From Gammaproteobacteria bacterium (GTDB taxonomy: Bacteria; Pseudomonadota; Gammaproteobacteria; HK1), in contig JAJDXW010000054.1 in the NCBI GenBank assembly GCA_022823045.1, positions 1-34,182 of the forward strand: a stretch of DNA of 34,182 bases, written 5' to 3'. Within the stretch, counting starts at the first letter, position 1; each line of letters starts with the position of its first letter. This document shows, piece by piece, positions 7,645-16,189 of this stretch. The notes beneath the pieces are model-generated. The model had not been told where the DNA came from. It ran no database searches and worked only from the letters and a program-made list of their open reading frames with translations. Position numbers and translations under genes: made by a program.

Positions 7645-9795
7645 ATGTCCGATTCAAATCCCGTGACCCGCGCCGCCGCCGACATCGGCGGGACGTTCAC
7701 CGACGTGGCCGTGCTCACTCCCGACGGGCGACTCGCGACCCGGAAGCTTCCGTCGACGCCGGCGAACTACGCGGACGCGGTCATCGCGGGCGTTGGGAGC
7801 CTCCTCGAGGAGCTCGGGTCGCCGCCCGGCGCGCTCGAGGAGCTGCTGCACGGCTGCACCGTCGCGACCAACGCGATCCTCGAGGGCAAGGGCGCGCCGA
7901 CCGCGCTCCTCACCACCCGCGGGTTCCGCGACGTGCTCGAGCTCCGGCGGGTACGGGTGCCGGAGCTCTACGAGCCCCTCTACGAGCGCCCGCCCCCGCT
8001 CGTGCCGCGCCAGCTCCGCTTCGAGATCGGGGAGCGGACGGGACCGCGCGGCGAGGTGCTCCATCCTCTCGACGAGACGGGAGTGCGGGTGGCGGCGGAG
8101 CGCATCCGGGCCGCCGGGATCGAGGCGGTCGCGGTCTGCTACCTCCACTCCTTCGCGAACCCCGCCCACGAGCGGCGGACGGGCGAGATCCTCCGGGAGA
8201 TGCTCCCCGGCGCCTTCGTCTCCCTCTCCGTCGACGTGCTCCCCCAGAAGCTCGAGTACGAGCGCACCTCCACGACCGTCATCAACGCCTACGTCGGGCC
8301 TCCGGTCGAACGCTACGTCCGCTCGATGGTCTCCCAGGTCGAAGGGGCCGGCATCGGCGGCCGGCTCATGGTCATGCAGTCGAGCGGCGGCATCCTCGAC
8401 GCGGGCGCGGTGGTCGCGAACCCCGCCCGCATCGTCGAGTGCGGCCCCGCCGCAGGGGTCATCGGCGCCCAGCACTTCGCGGCGCGGGCCGGGTTCGACA
8501 ACCTCATCACCCTCGACATGGGGGGGACCACCGCCAAGGCCTCGCTCATCGAGCGCGGGCGGGTCCTCTTCGCCGACGAGTACGAGGTGGGGGGCGGCAT
8601 GTCGTCGCGGAGCGCGCTCATGGGCGGCGGCGGCTACGCCCTCAAGCTTCCCGTCATCGACATCTCCGAGGTCGGGGCGGGGGGCGGTTCCATCGCCTGG
8701 CTCGACAAGGCGGGCTCGCTCAAGGTGGGGCCAGAGAGCGCGGGCGCGGTCCCGGGACCCGCGTGCTACGACACCGGGAACGACGAGCCGACGGTGACCG
8801 ACGCGAACGTGGTCCTCGGCTATCTCAACCCGGAGGCGCTTGCCGGGGGAACGGTTCCCGTGCGCGCGGAGCGCGCGCAAGCCGCCATCGCCTCGCGCCT
8901 CGCGGAGCCGCTCGGGCGGGGCGTCGTCGAGACCGCGTTCGGGGTCCACACCGTCGCCAACGCGAACATGATGAAGGCGGTGAAGGCGGTCACCACCTAC
9001 CGGGGACGCGACCCCCGCGACTTCACCCTCGTCGCCTTCGGGGGGAGCGGCGGGGTGCACGCGGTGGACCTCGCCCGGGTGCTCCAGGTCGAGCGCGTGG
9101 TGCTGCCGGTCGCGGCCGGAGTGTTCAGCGCCCTCGGCCTCCTCTTCTCGAACCTCGAGATGAACGAGACGGCCCCGTTCCTGCACCTCGCGGCGGACGC
9201 CCCCCTCGGGGAGGCGGAGCGCGAGTACGCGGCCCTCGCGGAGCGCATCGCGGCCGTCGTCGGCGGGCCGCGCGAGGACATCCGATTCTCGCGCCAGGCG
9301 GACTGCCGCTTCGCCGGGCAGGCGTATGAGCTCACCGTTCCCTTCGGCGGCCCGGGAGCGGACGCGGCGAACGGGCGCCTCGACGCGCGGGTGGTCGCCG
9401 ATCTTTGCGAGCGCTTCGAGGCCGAGCACCTCGCCCGCTACGGCCACGCGTTCTCGGGGGAGTTTCCGGTCGAGATCGTGAACCTCCGCCTCGTCGGCAC
9501 GCGGCGCCCGGCCGGAATCGTGGAGCCCGCACCGTTCGACCCCGCCTCGCGCGCCGGCCCGGACGCGCGCCGCGCCGTGTACTTCGGTCCCGCGGTGGGG
9601 CTCATCGACACGCCGGTCATCGGGCGGGGGCGCCTTGGCGGCAAACTGCGGCCCGGCCCGTTCGTCATCGAGGAGTACGAGGGGACCTGCGTCGTGCCCC
9701 CGGACTGCACCGCGCGCCTCGATCGGCTCGGCAACGTTATCATCGAGCTTCAAGCAACTCGCGCCGCATCCCCTGCTTCAGAATCCGCAGGTTGA
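7645..9795 (+). CDS. hyuA: Hydantoinase/oxoprolinase family protein, subunit A (N-methylhydantoinase A)
   Basis: A 716-residue protein of the normal length for HyuA. The N-terminus has the actin-like phosphate-binding AADIGGTFTDVAVL motif, and a second segment ITLDMGGTTAK lies near residue 290; both are typical of the ATP-dependent hydantoinase/5-oxoprolinase/acetophenone carboxylase family. It would act with HyuB to open a cyclic amide such as N-methylhydantoin or 5-oxoproline, or carboxylate a ketone, at the cost of ATP. The substrate cannot be read from sequence. The start ATG 7645 aligns with the family N-terminus, although only a weak ribosome site precedes it. HyuB follows, but only after a 555-base interruption carrying another ORF. 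Confidence 0.95.
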   Translation: MSDSNPVTRAAADIGGTFTDVAVLTPDGRLATRKLPSTPANYADAVIAGVGSLLEELGSPPGALEELLHGCTVATNAILEGKGAPTALLTTRGFRDVLELRRVRVPELYEPLYERPPPLVPRQLRFEIGERTGPRGEVLHPLDETGVRVAAERIRAAGIEAVAVCYLHSFANPAHERRTGEILREMLPGAFVSLSVDVLPQKLEYERTSTTVINAYVGPPVERYVRSMVSQVEGAGIGGRLMVMQSSGGILDAGAVVANPARIVECGPAAGVIGAQHFAARAGFDNLITLDMGGTTAKASLIERGRVLFADEYEVGGGMSSRSALMGGGGYALKLPVIDISEVGAGGGSIAWLDKAGSLKVGPESAGAVPGPACYDTGNDEPTVTDANVVLGYLNPEALAGGTVPVRAERAQAAIASRLAEPLGRGVVETAFGVHTVANANMMKAVKAVTTYRGRDPRDFTLVAFGGSGGVHAVDLARVLQVERVVLPVAAGVFSALGLLFSNLEMNETAPFLHLAADAPLGEAEREYAALAERIAAVVGGPREDIRFSRQADCRFAGQAYELTVPFGGPGADAANGRLDARVVADLCERFEAEHLARYGHAFSGEFPVEIVNLRLVGTRRPAGIVEPAPFDPASRAGPDARRAVYFGPAVGLIDTPVIGRGRLGGKLRPGPFVIEEYEGTCVVPPDCTARLDRLGNVIIELQATRAASPASESAG

Positions 9796-9818
9796 AAAAA
9801 TCCTGAAAGTACTCCGCC

Positions 9819-10349
9819 ATGATCCGTGATGCACAGCGCCCACCCGAGCACGCCATCTGCGAGAGACTGAACGGGCAGGAGATCTACGTCTGGGTAACGA
9901 ATTCCCAAGGGAGACCACCTACGGTCATGGGTCTGATCACAAAGGCAAACGGAGAGGAACTCCCGCTCGGACCCCTGTCGACTCGGCGGGGCCTCATCAG
10001 TTACCGGAAGGCGGTAGAGCACGGACGGGTCAGCGATGGGCAGGGAGATCGAATCGGGGGCTGGTGGAACGAAACCAAGCTCAGTCCGGAGGGATTCAAG
10101 GCAGCAGCCCGCGCCGTGAAGCGTGCAGCGGACAACGCTGTCAGGAGAAGCTGGCGAAGAGACCGGCAGCGGGACGATCATCGGGTAGCCAGACAAGACC
10201 TCGGGTACGTACCGCCCATGCGGGAGCGCAAAGAACGCGTTGATCGTCTGGCGACGCAGGGGCACCTCGAGAGTGCGATGCGCCGCGGGCGACATTCCCG
10301 CGTCGCCCGAACGCCGCGCGGGTCCGGAAGTGAAGAGGATACGGACTGA
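9819..10349 (+). CDS. Uncharacterised basic protein between hyuA and hyuB
   Basis: I do not recognise this 176-residue ORF. It starts 24 bases after hyuA and stops one base before the hyuB ATG, so it is positioned as a middle cistron. Residues 10-110 look protein-like, with hydrophobic strands around IYVWVTN and GLITKAN and a helix LSPEGFKAAARAVKRAADNAV. The last 65 residues are very rich in Arg and His and look unstructured or degenerate. Codon use is less GC-biased than in hyuA and hyuB. It may be an inserted small gene or gene fragment whose end was fused to intergenic DNA. No function is proposed. Confidence 0.4.
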   Translation: MIRDAQRPPEHAICERLNGQEIYVWVTNSQGRPPTVMGLITKANGEELPLGPLSTRRGLISYRKAVEHGRVSDGQGDRIGGWWNETKLSPEGFKAAARAVKRAADNAVRRSWRRDRQRDDHRVARQDLGYVPPMRERKERVDRLATQGHLESAMRRGRHSRVARTPRGSGSEEDTD

Positions 10350-10350
10350 T

Positions 10351-12186
10351 ATGGCCAGACAACCCAACACGACTCGTATCGCTCCCACCGCCCACGCCAT
10401 CGATCCGTTCCAGCTCGAGCTCCTCAGGAGCTGCTTCGACACCATCGCAGACGACATGGCCCTCACCCTGATGCGGACCGCCCACTCGGGGATCGTGCGC
10501 GACTCGCTCGACTTCTCGACCGCGCTCCTCGACGCGGACGGCCTCACCCTCGCGCAGGGGATCTGCACCCCGATGCACATGGGGAGCTTCCACGACGCGA
10601 TGCGAAAGCTCATCGCGCAGTACGAGGGCCGCATCGACCCGGGCGACGTCTTCATCTTCAACGACCCCTACGCGGCGGACGGACAGCACCTCCCCGACAT
10701 CTACATCACGACCCCCATCTTCACGGACGAGGACCGGGGCGGGGGTGCGTCGCGCCGACTCGCGGCATGGGCGACGACGGTCGCGCACCACTCCGACGTC
10801 GGCGGGATCGTCGCCGGAAGCAACGCGCTCGGCGCGGAGGAGATCTTCCAGGAAGGGCTCCGGCTCCCGATCGTCAAGTTCATCGCGGCGGGCGAGCCGA
10901 ACCGGGCCCTGTGGGACGTGATCGCCCTCAACGTCCGCACCCCCGACAAGGTGATGGGCGACCTCCAGGCCCAGCTCGCGGCTTGCCGGAGCGGGGAGCG
11001 CGAGATGCTGGAGCTCTTCGCGCGCTACGGGGTCGACACCGTGCTCGACTACGGAACCCACCTCCAGGACTACGCGGAGCGGCTGACCCGGGCCGAGATC
11101 GCCGAGTTCCCCGACGGGGTCTACGAGTTCACCGACCACATCGAGGGGCTCGGCGAGGAGCCGGAGCTCGTCGTGCTGAACGCGACGGTGACGGTGGCGG
11201 GCGAGGACGTCGCCATCGACTGGTCCGGGACGTCGGACCAGATCAAGGGCGGCATCAACCCGACCTTCCCGTTCACCAAAGCATCCTGCTACGCGGCGCT
11301 CCGCTCCGTGATGGTGTCGGACATCCCCAACTGCCACGGCTTCACCGTGCCGATCACGGTGACCGCGCCGAAGGGATCGCTCGTCAACCCGGTCTTCCCC
11401 GCCCCCTGCGGGGCGCGCGGCATCACCGGCTACCGGATCATCGACTGCCTCTTCGGCGCCCTCGCCGACGCCCTCCCCGAGCGGGTGACGGCGGACACCG
11501 CGGGCGGGTCCACCCTCCCCACCATCGCGGGCTACGAGAACGGCAAGGCGTTCGTCTTCTGCGAGACGTTCATGGGCACCTGGGGGGGGACGAGCGAGCA
11601 CGACGGCCAGCAGGGCGTCCCCCACATGGGCGCGAACCAGTCGAACGTCTCGATCGAGATGATCGAGTCCGAGTACCCGATCCGGATCAACGAGTACGGG
11701 ATGCTCGCGGACACCGGCGGGGCCGGGCGCCACCGAGGCGGCCTCGCCCTCGTCCGCGAGTACGAGATCCTCTCCGACGAGGCGATCCTGAACGTCCGCT
11801 CCGACAAGCGCCGCTTCCCGCCGCACGGCCTCTTCGGCGGGAAGCCCGGCTCACCGTCCTTCAACTACGTGAACCCCGGGCGCTCGGACCGCGTCCTCCC
11901 GGTGCTGATGACCGAGGTCGAGAAGCTGAAGCGGGGCGACGTCTTCCGCCACGAGATGTCGGGCGGGGGCGGCTACGGCGACCCCCTCGAGCGCGACCCC
12001 GAGGGCGTGCTCCGCGACGTCGTCGAGGAGAAGGTGACCCCGGAGCACGCGGAGCGCGAGTACGGCGTAGTGCTCTCCCGGTCCGAGGACGCCGGCACCT
12101 GGAACCTCGACCTCCCCGCCACCCACCGCCTCCGCGCGCAACTTCGCACCGGGACCGCCACCACCGCGCCGGCCGCCGCCGACTGA
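10351..12186 (+). CDS. hyuB: Hydantoinase/oxoprolinase family protein, subunit B (N-methylhydantoinase B)
   Basis: ATG 10351 is preceded by AGAGGA at 10334-10339, giving a 611-residue product. Family features include DPFQLELLRSCFDTIADDMA at the start, SGIVRDSLDFSTALLD, the FNDPYAADGQHLPD motif and, towards the C-terminus, a GGAGRHRGG loop followed by an SDKRRFPPHGLFGG segment. HyuB is the non-ATPase partner in the HyuAB complex and contributes the amidohydrolase or carboxylase site. Codon use is strongly GC3-biased, as in hyuA and the leucine genes. Isovaleryl-CoA dehydrogenase follows 87 bases downstream on the same strand, so the cluster may be expressed as one long unit. Confidence 0.94.
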   Translation: MARQPNTTRIAPTAHAIDPFQLELLRSCFDTIADDMALTLMRTAHSGIVRDSLDFSTALLDADGLTLAQGICTPMHMGSFHDAMRKLIAQYEGRIDPGDVFIFNDPYAADGQHLPDIYITTPIFTDEDRGGGASRRLAAWATTVAHHSDVGGIVAGSNALGAEEIFQEGLRLPIVKFIAAGEPNRALWDVIALNVRTPDKVMGDLQAQLAACRSGEREMLELFARYGVDTVLDYGTHLQDYAERLTRAEIAEFPDGVYEFTDHIEGLGEEPELVVLNATVTVAGEDVAIDWSGTSDQIKGGINPTFPFTKASCYAALRSVMVSDIPNCHGFTVPITVTAPKGSLVNPVFPAPCGARGITGYRIIDCLFGALADALPERVTADTAGGSTLPTIAGYENGKAFVFCETFMGTWGGTSEHDGQQGVPHMGANQSNVSIEMIESEYPIRINEYGMLADTGGAGRHRGGLALVREYEILSDEAILNVRSDKRRFPPHGLFGGKPGSPSFNYVNPGRSDRVLPVLMTEVEKLKRGDVFRHEMSGGGGYGDPLERDPEGVLRDVVEEKVTPEHAEREYGVVLSRSEDAGTWNLDLPATHRLRAQLRTGTATTAPAAAD

Positions 12187-12273
12187 GCGCCCGGCGGGGA
12201 CCGCTTCGAGACAGGCTCCGGGGGTGCCGGTTGGGGCATACTTCCGGCAGGTCCTCGAGGCGCGCGCCAACCG

Positions 12274-13458
12274 ATGAGCTCCGTATCGCTTCCGAACCAG
12301 CTACCCGGCCTCGACTTCGGCCTCGGCGACGAGGCCGACCTCATCCGCGACAGCGTGATGCGCTTCGCCTCGGACGAGATCGCCCCCCGGGCGGCGGCGA
12401 TCGACGAGACGAACGACTTTCCCGCCGACCTCTGGCCGAAGATGGGCGAGCTCGGCATCCTCGGGGTGACCGTGGAGGAGGAGTACGGCGGGGTCGGGCT
12501 TGGCTACACCGAGCACTGCGTGGCGATGGAGGAGGTGAGCCGGGCGTCGGCGTCGGTGGGCCTCAGCTACGGGGCGCACTCGAACCTTTGCGTCAACCAG
12601 ATCCGGCGAAACGGTAGCGAGGAGCAGAAGCACCGCTACCTCCCGCCCCTCATCCGGGGCGAGCATGTCGGCGCCCTCGCGATGAGCGAGACGGGGGCGG
12701 GCTCGGACGTGATGGGCATGCGGACGAAGGCCGAGCACAAGGGCGACCGGTTCATCCTGAACGGCGCCAAGATGTGGATCACGAACGGCCCCGACGCCGA
12801 CACCCTGGTGGTCTACGCCCGCACCGATCCGGAGGCGGGCACCCGCGGCCTCACCGCGTTCCTCGTCGAGAAGGGGATGCCCGGATTCTCGACCGCGCAG
12901 AAGCTCGACAAGCTCGGGATGCGGGGCTCGAACACCTGCGAGCTCGTCTTCGACGACTGCGAGGTACCCGAGGAGAACGTGCTCGGGGGGGTCGGCGAAG
13001 GGGCGCGGGTCCTCATGAGCGGTCTCGACTACGAGCGCCTCGTGCTTGCGGCGGGTCCCATCGGCCTCATGCAGGCCTGCCTCGACGTGGTGGTCCCCTA
13101 CGTGCACGAGCGCCGGCAGTTCGGCCAGCCGATCGGCGAGTTCCAGCTCATCCAGGGCAAGCTCGCCGACATGTACACCACCCTCAACGCCTGCCGCGCG
13201 TACGTGTACGCGGTCGCGCAGGCCTGCGACCGGGGCGACGTGACCCGCAAGGACGCGGCGGGGGTCATCCTCTACGCGGCCGAGAAATCGACGTGGATGG
13301 CCCTCGAGGCCATCCAGTGCCTCGGCGGGAACGGCTACGTCAACGAGTTCCCGACCGGGCGGCTGCTGCGCGACGCGAAGCTCTACGAGATCGGGGCCGG
13401 CACCTCCGAGATCCGGCGGATGCTCATCGGGCGCGAGCTGTTCCGGGAAACCGCCTGA
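12274..13458 (+). CDS. ivd: Isovaleryl-CoA dehydrogenase
   Basis: A 394-residue acyl-CoA dehydrogenase that oxidises isovaleryl-CoA to 3-methylcrotonyl-CoA in leucine breakdown, passing electrons from FAD to ETF. The IVD-specific catalytic glutamate lies in [14 protein letters not shown] at E254, not at the more C-terminal position used by most acyl-CoA dehydrogenases. The [10 protein letters not shown] (137-146) and [11 protein letters not shown] (166-176) flavin-binding stretches and the C-terminal [20 protein letters not shown] are also clear. Methylcrotonyl-CoA carboxylase subunit beta follows after 44 bases, as in liuAB operons. The ribosome site is weak: a GAGG lies about 14 bases upstream. 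Confidence 0.96.
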   Translation: MSSVSLPNQLPGLDFGLGDEADLIRDSVMRFASDEIAPRAAAIDETNDFPADLWPKMGELGILGVTVEEEYGGVGLGYTEHCVAMEEVSRASASVGLSYGAHSNLCVNQIRRNGSEEQKHRYLPPLIRGEHVGALAMSETGAGSDVMGMRTKAEHKGDRFILNGAKMWITNGPDADTLVVYARTDPEAGTRGLTAFLVEKGMPGFSTAQKLDKLGMRGSNTCELVFDDCEVPEENVLGGVGEGARVLMSGLDYERLVLAAGPIGLMQACLDVVVPYVHERRQFGQPIGEFQLIQGKLADMYTTLNACRAYVYAVAQACDRGDVTRKDAAGVILYAAEKSTWMALEAIQCLGGNGYVNEFPTGRLLRDAKLYEIGAGTSEIRRMLIGRELFRETA

Positions 13459-13502
13459 CGGCGGGCCGCCGCACGAGAGACGAAGAGAGGGAGCCGGACG
13501 CG

Positions 13503-15110
13503 ATGGCCGTCATCGAGAGCCGCGTGAACCCGCGGTCCGCCGAGTTTCGCGAGAACGCGCGGGCGATGGCCGCCCTCGTCGAGGACCTCCGGGTCAAGGT
13601 AGCGGAGGTCGAGCGGGGCGGCGGCGAGCGGGCGCGCAAGCGCCACCTCGACCGCGGCAAGCTCCTCCCGCGCGAACGGGTGCGCGAGCTCCTCGACCCG
13701 GGCGCCCCGTTCCTCGAGCTCTCCCAGCTCGCGGCGTGGGACATGTACGACGGCGAGGCGCCCTCCGCCGGCCTCATCACCGGGGTCGGCCGGGTGAGCG
13801 GGGTCGAGTGCGTGGTCATCGTCAACGACGCCACCGTCAAGGGCGGGACCTACTTTCCGATTACGGTGAAGAAGCACCTGCGCGCCCAGGACGTCGCGGC
13901 CGAGAACCACCTGCCGTGCATCTACCTCGTCGATTCCGGGGGCGCGTTCCTGCCCCTCCAGGACGACATCTTCCCCGATCGCATCCACTTCGGCCGCGCC
14001 TTCTACAACCAGGCGAACATGTCGGCGCGGGGGATCCCCCAGATCGCGGTGGTCATGGGCTCGTGCACCGCGGGCGGCGCCTACGTCCCCGCGATGTGCG
14101 ACGAGAGCATCATCGTGCGCCAGCAGGGGACCATCTTCCTCGGCGGACCGCCGCTCGTGAAGGCGGCGATCGGCGAGGTGGTGACCGCGGAGGAGCTCGG
14201 CGGGGCGGACGTCCACTCGCGCCAGTCCGGGGTCACCGACCATTACGCCCTCGACGACCACCATGCCCTCGCCATCGCGAGGCGCTGCATCGCCCACCTC
14301 AACCGGCGAAAGACCGTGCCGCTCGACGTGCGCGAGCCGGCGCCCCCCCGCTACGACCCGGCCGAGATCGGGGGCATCATTCCGAGCGACCCGCGCCGTC
14401 CCTACGAGGTGCGCGAGGTCATCGCCCGGATCGTGGACGAGAGCCGCTTCCACGAGTTCAAGCAGCTCTACGGCACCACCCTCGTCTGCGGCTTCGCCCA
14501 CCTCCACGGCTACCCGGTCGGGATCCTCGCGAACCAGGGGATCCTCTTCTCCGAGTCCTCCCTCAAGGCCGCCCACTTCATCGAGCTCTGCGGGCAGCGC
14601 GGGATCCCCCTCATATTCCTCCAGAACATCACCGGGTACATGGTGGGGCGCAAGTACGAGGCGGGGGGGATCGCGAAGGACGGGGCGAAGATGGTGACCG
14701 CGGTCTCGACGGTGCAGGTGCCGAAGCTCACCGTCATCATCGGGGGCAGCTTCGGGGCCGGCAACTACGGGATGTGCGGGCGCGCCTACAGCCCGCGGTT
14801 CCTCTGGATGTGGCCGAACGCGCGGATCTCGGTGATGGGCGGGGAACAGGCCGCGGCGGTGCTCGCCACCGTGCGCCGCGACAACCTCGAGGCGCGGGGG
14901 GAGTCCTGGAGCGCGGAGGCGGAGGAAGCGTTCAAGGCCCCGATCCGCGAGCAGTACGAGCACGAGGGGCACCCCTACTACGCGAGCGCCCGCATCTGGG
15001 ACGACGGCATCGTCGACCCGGCCGAGACCCGCACGGTGCTCTCCCTCGGGCTCTCCGCCGCCCTCAACGCCCCACCCCGCGAGACCCGCTTCGGCGTCTT
15101 CCGCATGTAG
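13503..15110 (+). CDS. mccB: Methylcrotonyl-CoA carboxylase, carboxyltransferase (beta) subunit
   Basis: ATG 13503 follows an AGAGAGGGA ribosome site, giving 535 residues, the usual size. The protein carries the MCC-beta signatures [54 protein letters not shown] and [16 protein letters not shown], which form the two crotonase-like halves that move carboxylate from biotin to 3-methylcrotonyl-CoA. It works with the biotin-bearing alpha subunit at 19153. In standard liu operons the hydratase and alpha subunit follow directly; here a restriction-modification pair on the opposite strand lies between. A short palindrome sits just after the stop codon. Confidence 0.96.
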   Translation: MAVIESRVNPRSAEFRENARAMAALVEDLRVKVAEVERGGGERARKRHLDRGKLLPRERVRELLDPGAPFLELSQLAAWDMYDGEAPSAGLITGVGRVSGVECVVIVNDATVKGGTYFPITVKKHLRAQDVAAENHLPCIYLVDSGGAFLPLQDDIFPDRIHFGRAFYNQANMSARGIPQIAVVMGSCTAGGAYVPAMCDESIIVRQQGTIFLGGPPLVKAAIGEVVTAEELGGADVHSRQSGVTDHYALDDHHALAIARRCIAHLNRRKTVPLDVREPAPPRYDPAEIGGIIPSDPRRPYEVREVIARIVDESRFHEFKQLYGTTLVCGFAHLHGYPVGILANQGILFSESSLKAAHFIELCGQRGIPLIFLQNITGYMVGRKYEAGGIAKDGAKMVTAVSTVQVPKLTVIIGGSFGAGNYGMCGRAYSPRFLWMWPNARISVMGGEQAAAVLATVRRDNLEARGESWSAEAEEAFKAPIREQYEHEGHPYYASARIWDDGIVDPAETRTVLSLGLSAALNAPPRETRFGVFRM

Positions 15111-15118
15111 CCTCCGCC

Positions 15119-15132
15119 CCGCAACGTTGCGG
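15119..15132. repeat. Perfect 14-bp palindrome after mccB
   Basis: CCGCAACGTTGCGG begins nine bases after the mccB stop, between mccB and the convergent restriction gene. As RNA it would form a five-base stem with an ACGT loop. It could be a small two-way terminator or a protein-binding site; no T-run follows. Confidence 0.4.
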
Positions 15133-15262
15133 CCCTTCCATCCTGGCGGCCAAGGCGGTCTGCCCTTCCTCACCGCCACCTTTCACCCACCCACCCCGGA
15201 CACGGCCACGAGCCCCGAGCCGACACCTCGGAGGGAACCGAGAGACGCACGACCCTCCGGTG

Positions 15263-16189
15263 CTATCCCGTGAATCGGGCCGACTCGACGAAATTCGTCA
15301 GATCGGACAGGCGATGACCCCAGTAGAGTGATAGTCCTTCCGACTGTGCCGTCTCAAGATTGGCCGGGTTGAACACCCCACTGATCACGGCGCCGGGAAC
15401 GATCTGACGGCGCCCGAATCCATCGAGCCAATCGCGCGCCTTGCCGGCCGCTTCATGATTGATCCGCTTGAAAGAGTTCACCGCGCTGTTGGACACCTTG
15501 CATTCCACGGGCATCACGCGGCGATCATGGAGACGAATCACGACATCGGCTTTCGCATCCCCGAGCTTGCTCTCTCCGCAGAACTCGCCTGGACCGGGAG
15601 CGGCTTCGAGGTTTGGAATCTCACGCGAGGGAACCTCGTCATAGCCCATGTCCCGGAGCGCGGCCTTGACACTCTCCTCCTGCTCCTTCTTCGCACCTGA
15701 GCGCCGCGAGGTCTCGACCTTGCGCGCCGCGACCAGCGCGGCCGACGCAATCACCGCGCGATCACGCTCGTGGCGAGTGGGAGCCCGATCTTCCTTGATC
15801 CACGGAAAACGATGCGGGTCGATAATGTGCAGAACGATGTCCCGGACACGGCGGGCCTCCGCCGGATTGCTGCGAAGGGCGGTGGCCGACAACGTCGTCT
15901 CGGCCAGCGTCTTCAGATCGTCTTCCGATACGGGGGGTGCCGCCAGATAACGGAAGGCGGTGAGGGAATCCCCCTCCCGGACCAGGTCCGGCATCGCCTC
16001 GGGATCGATCGCGTCCTCCGCCAGCCGGGGAAGCCGATCGATGATTCGACCGAAGACTGGCACGAAGTCGCTGAAGAATTCAGAGTAAAGTGCGAGCGGC
16101 TCGTCCAGGCGTTGCTTTCGGAACAGCTCCCGGGATGTCTCCGAGTCGCTCGTCAGCTCCGCCAACGACCAGCTCTTCGGTTCGTTCAT
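15263..16189 (-). CDS. XamI-like type II restriction endonuclease
   Basis: The 308-residue protein has a PD-(D/E)xK-type core in its C-terminal half: KADVVIRL (D215) followed by MPVECKVSNSAVNSFKRIN (E229, K231). These segments and the preceding GEFCGESKLG match my memory of the XamI restriction enzyme family, whose prototype recognises GTCGAC. The start ATG at 16189 has a GGTGGAG ribosome site seven bases upstream and overlaps the end of the methyltransferase gene by 110 bases in another frame, a tight arrangement that would couple their expression. The family call rests on recalled motif similarity. The specificity of this copy is unproven. Confidence 0.8.
   Translation of the reverse strand: MNEPKSWSLAELTSDSETSRELFRKQRLDEPLALYSEFFSDFVPVFGRIIDRLPRLAEDAIDPEAMPDLVREGDSLTAFRYLAAPPVSEDDLKTLAETTLSATALRSNPAEARRVRDIVLHIIDPHRFPWIKEDRAPTRHERDRAVIASAALVAARKVETSRRSGAKKEQEESVKAALRDMGYDEVPSREIPNLEAAPGPGEFCGESKLGDAKADVVIRLHDRRVMPVECKVSNSAVNSFKRINHEAAGKARDWLDGFGRRQIVPGAVISGVFNPANLETAQSEGLSLYWGHRLSDLTNFVESARFTG

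Noticed and set aside
7654-9753. 699-codon minus-strand open frame opposite hyuA
   Set aside because: Translation is a run of charged residues typical of the antisense of a GC3-rich gene; hyuA on the plus strand has full family motifs.
9750-10661. 303-codon minus-strand ORF across the hyuA-hyuB gap
   Set aside because: It overlaps the ends of both hyuA and hyuB and has no motif; the plus-strand ORF at 9819 fits the gap better, though that one is also uncertain.
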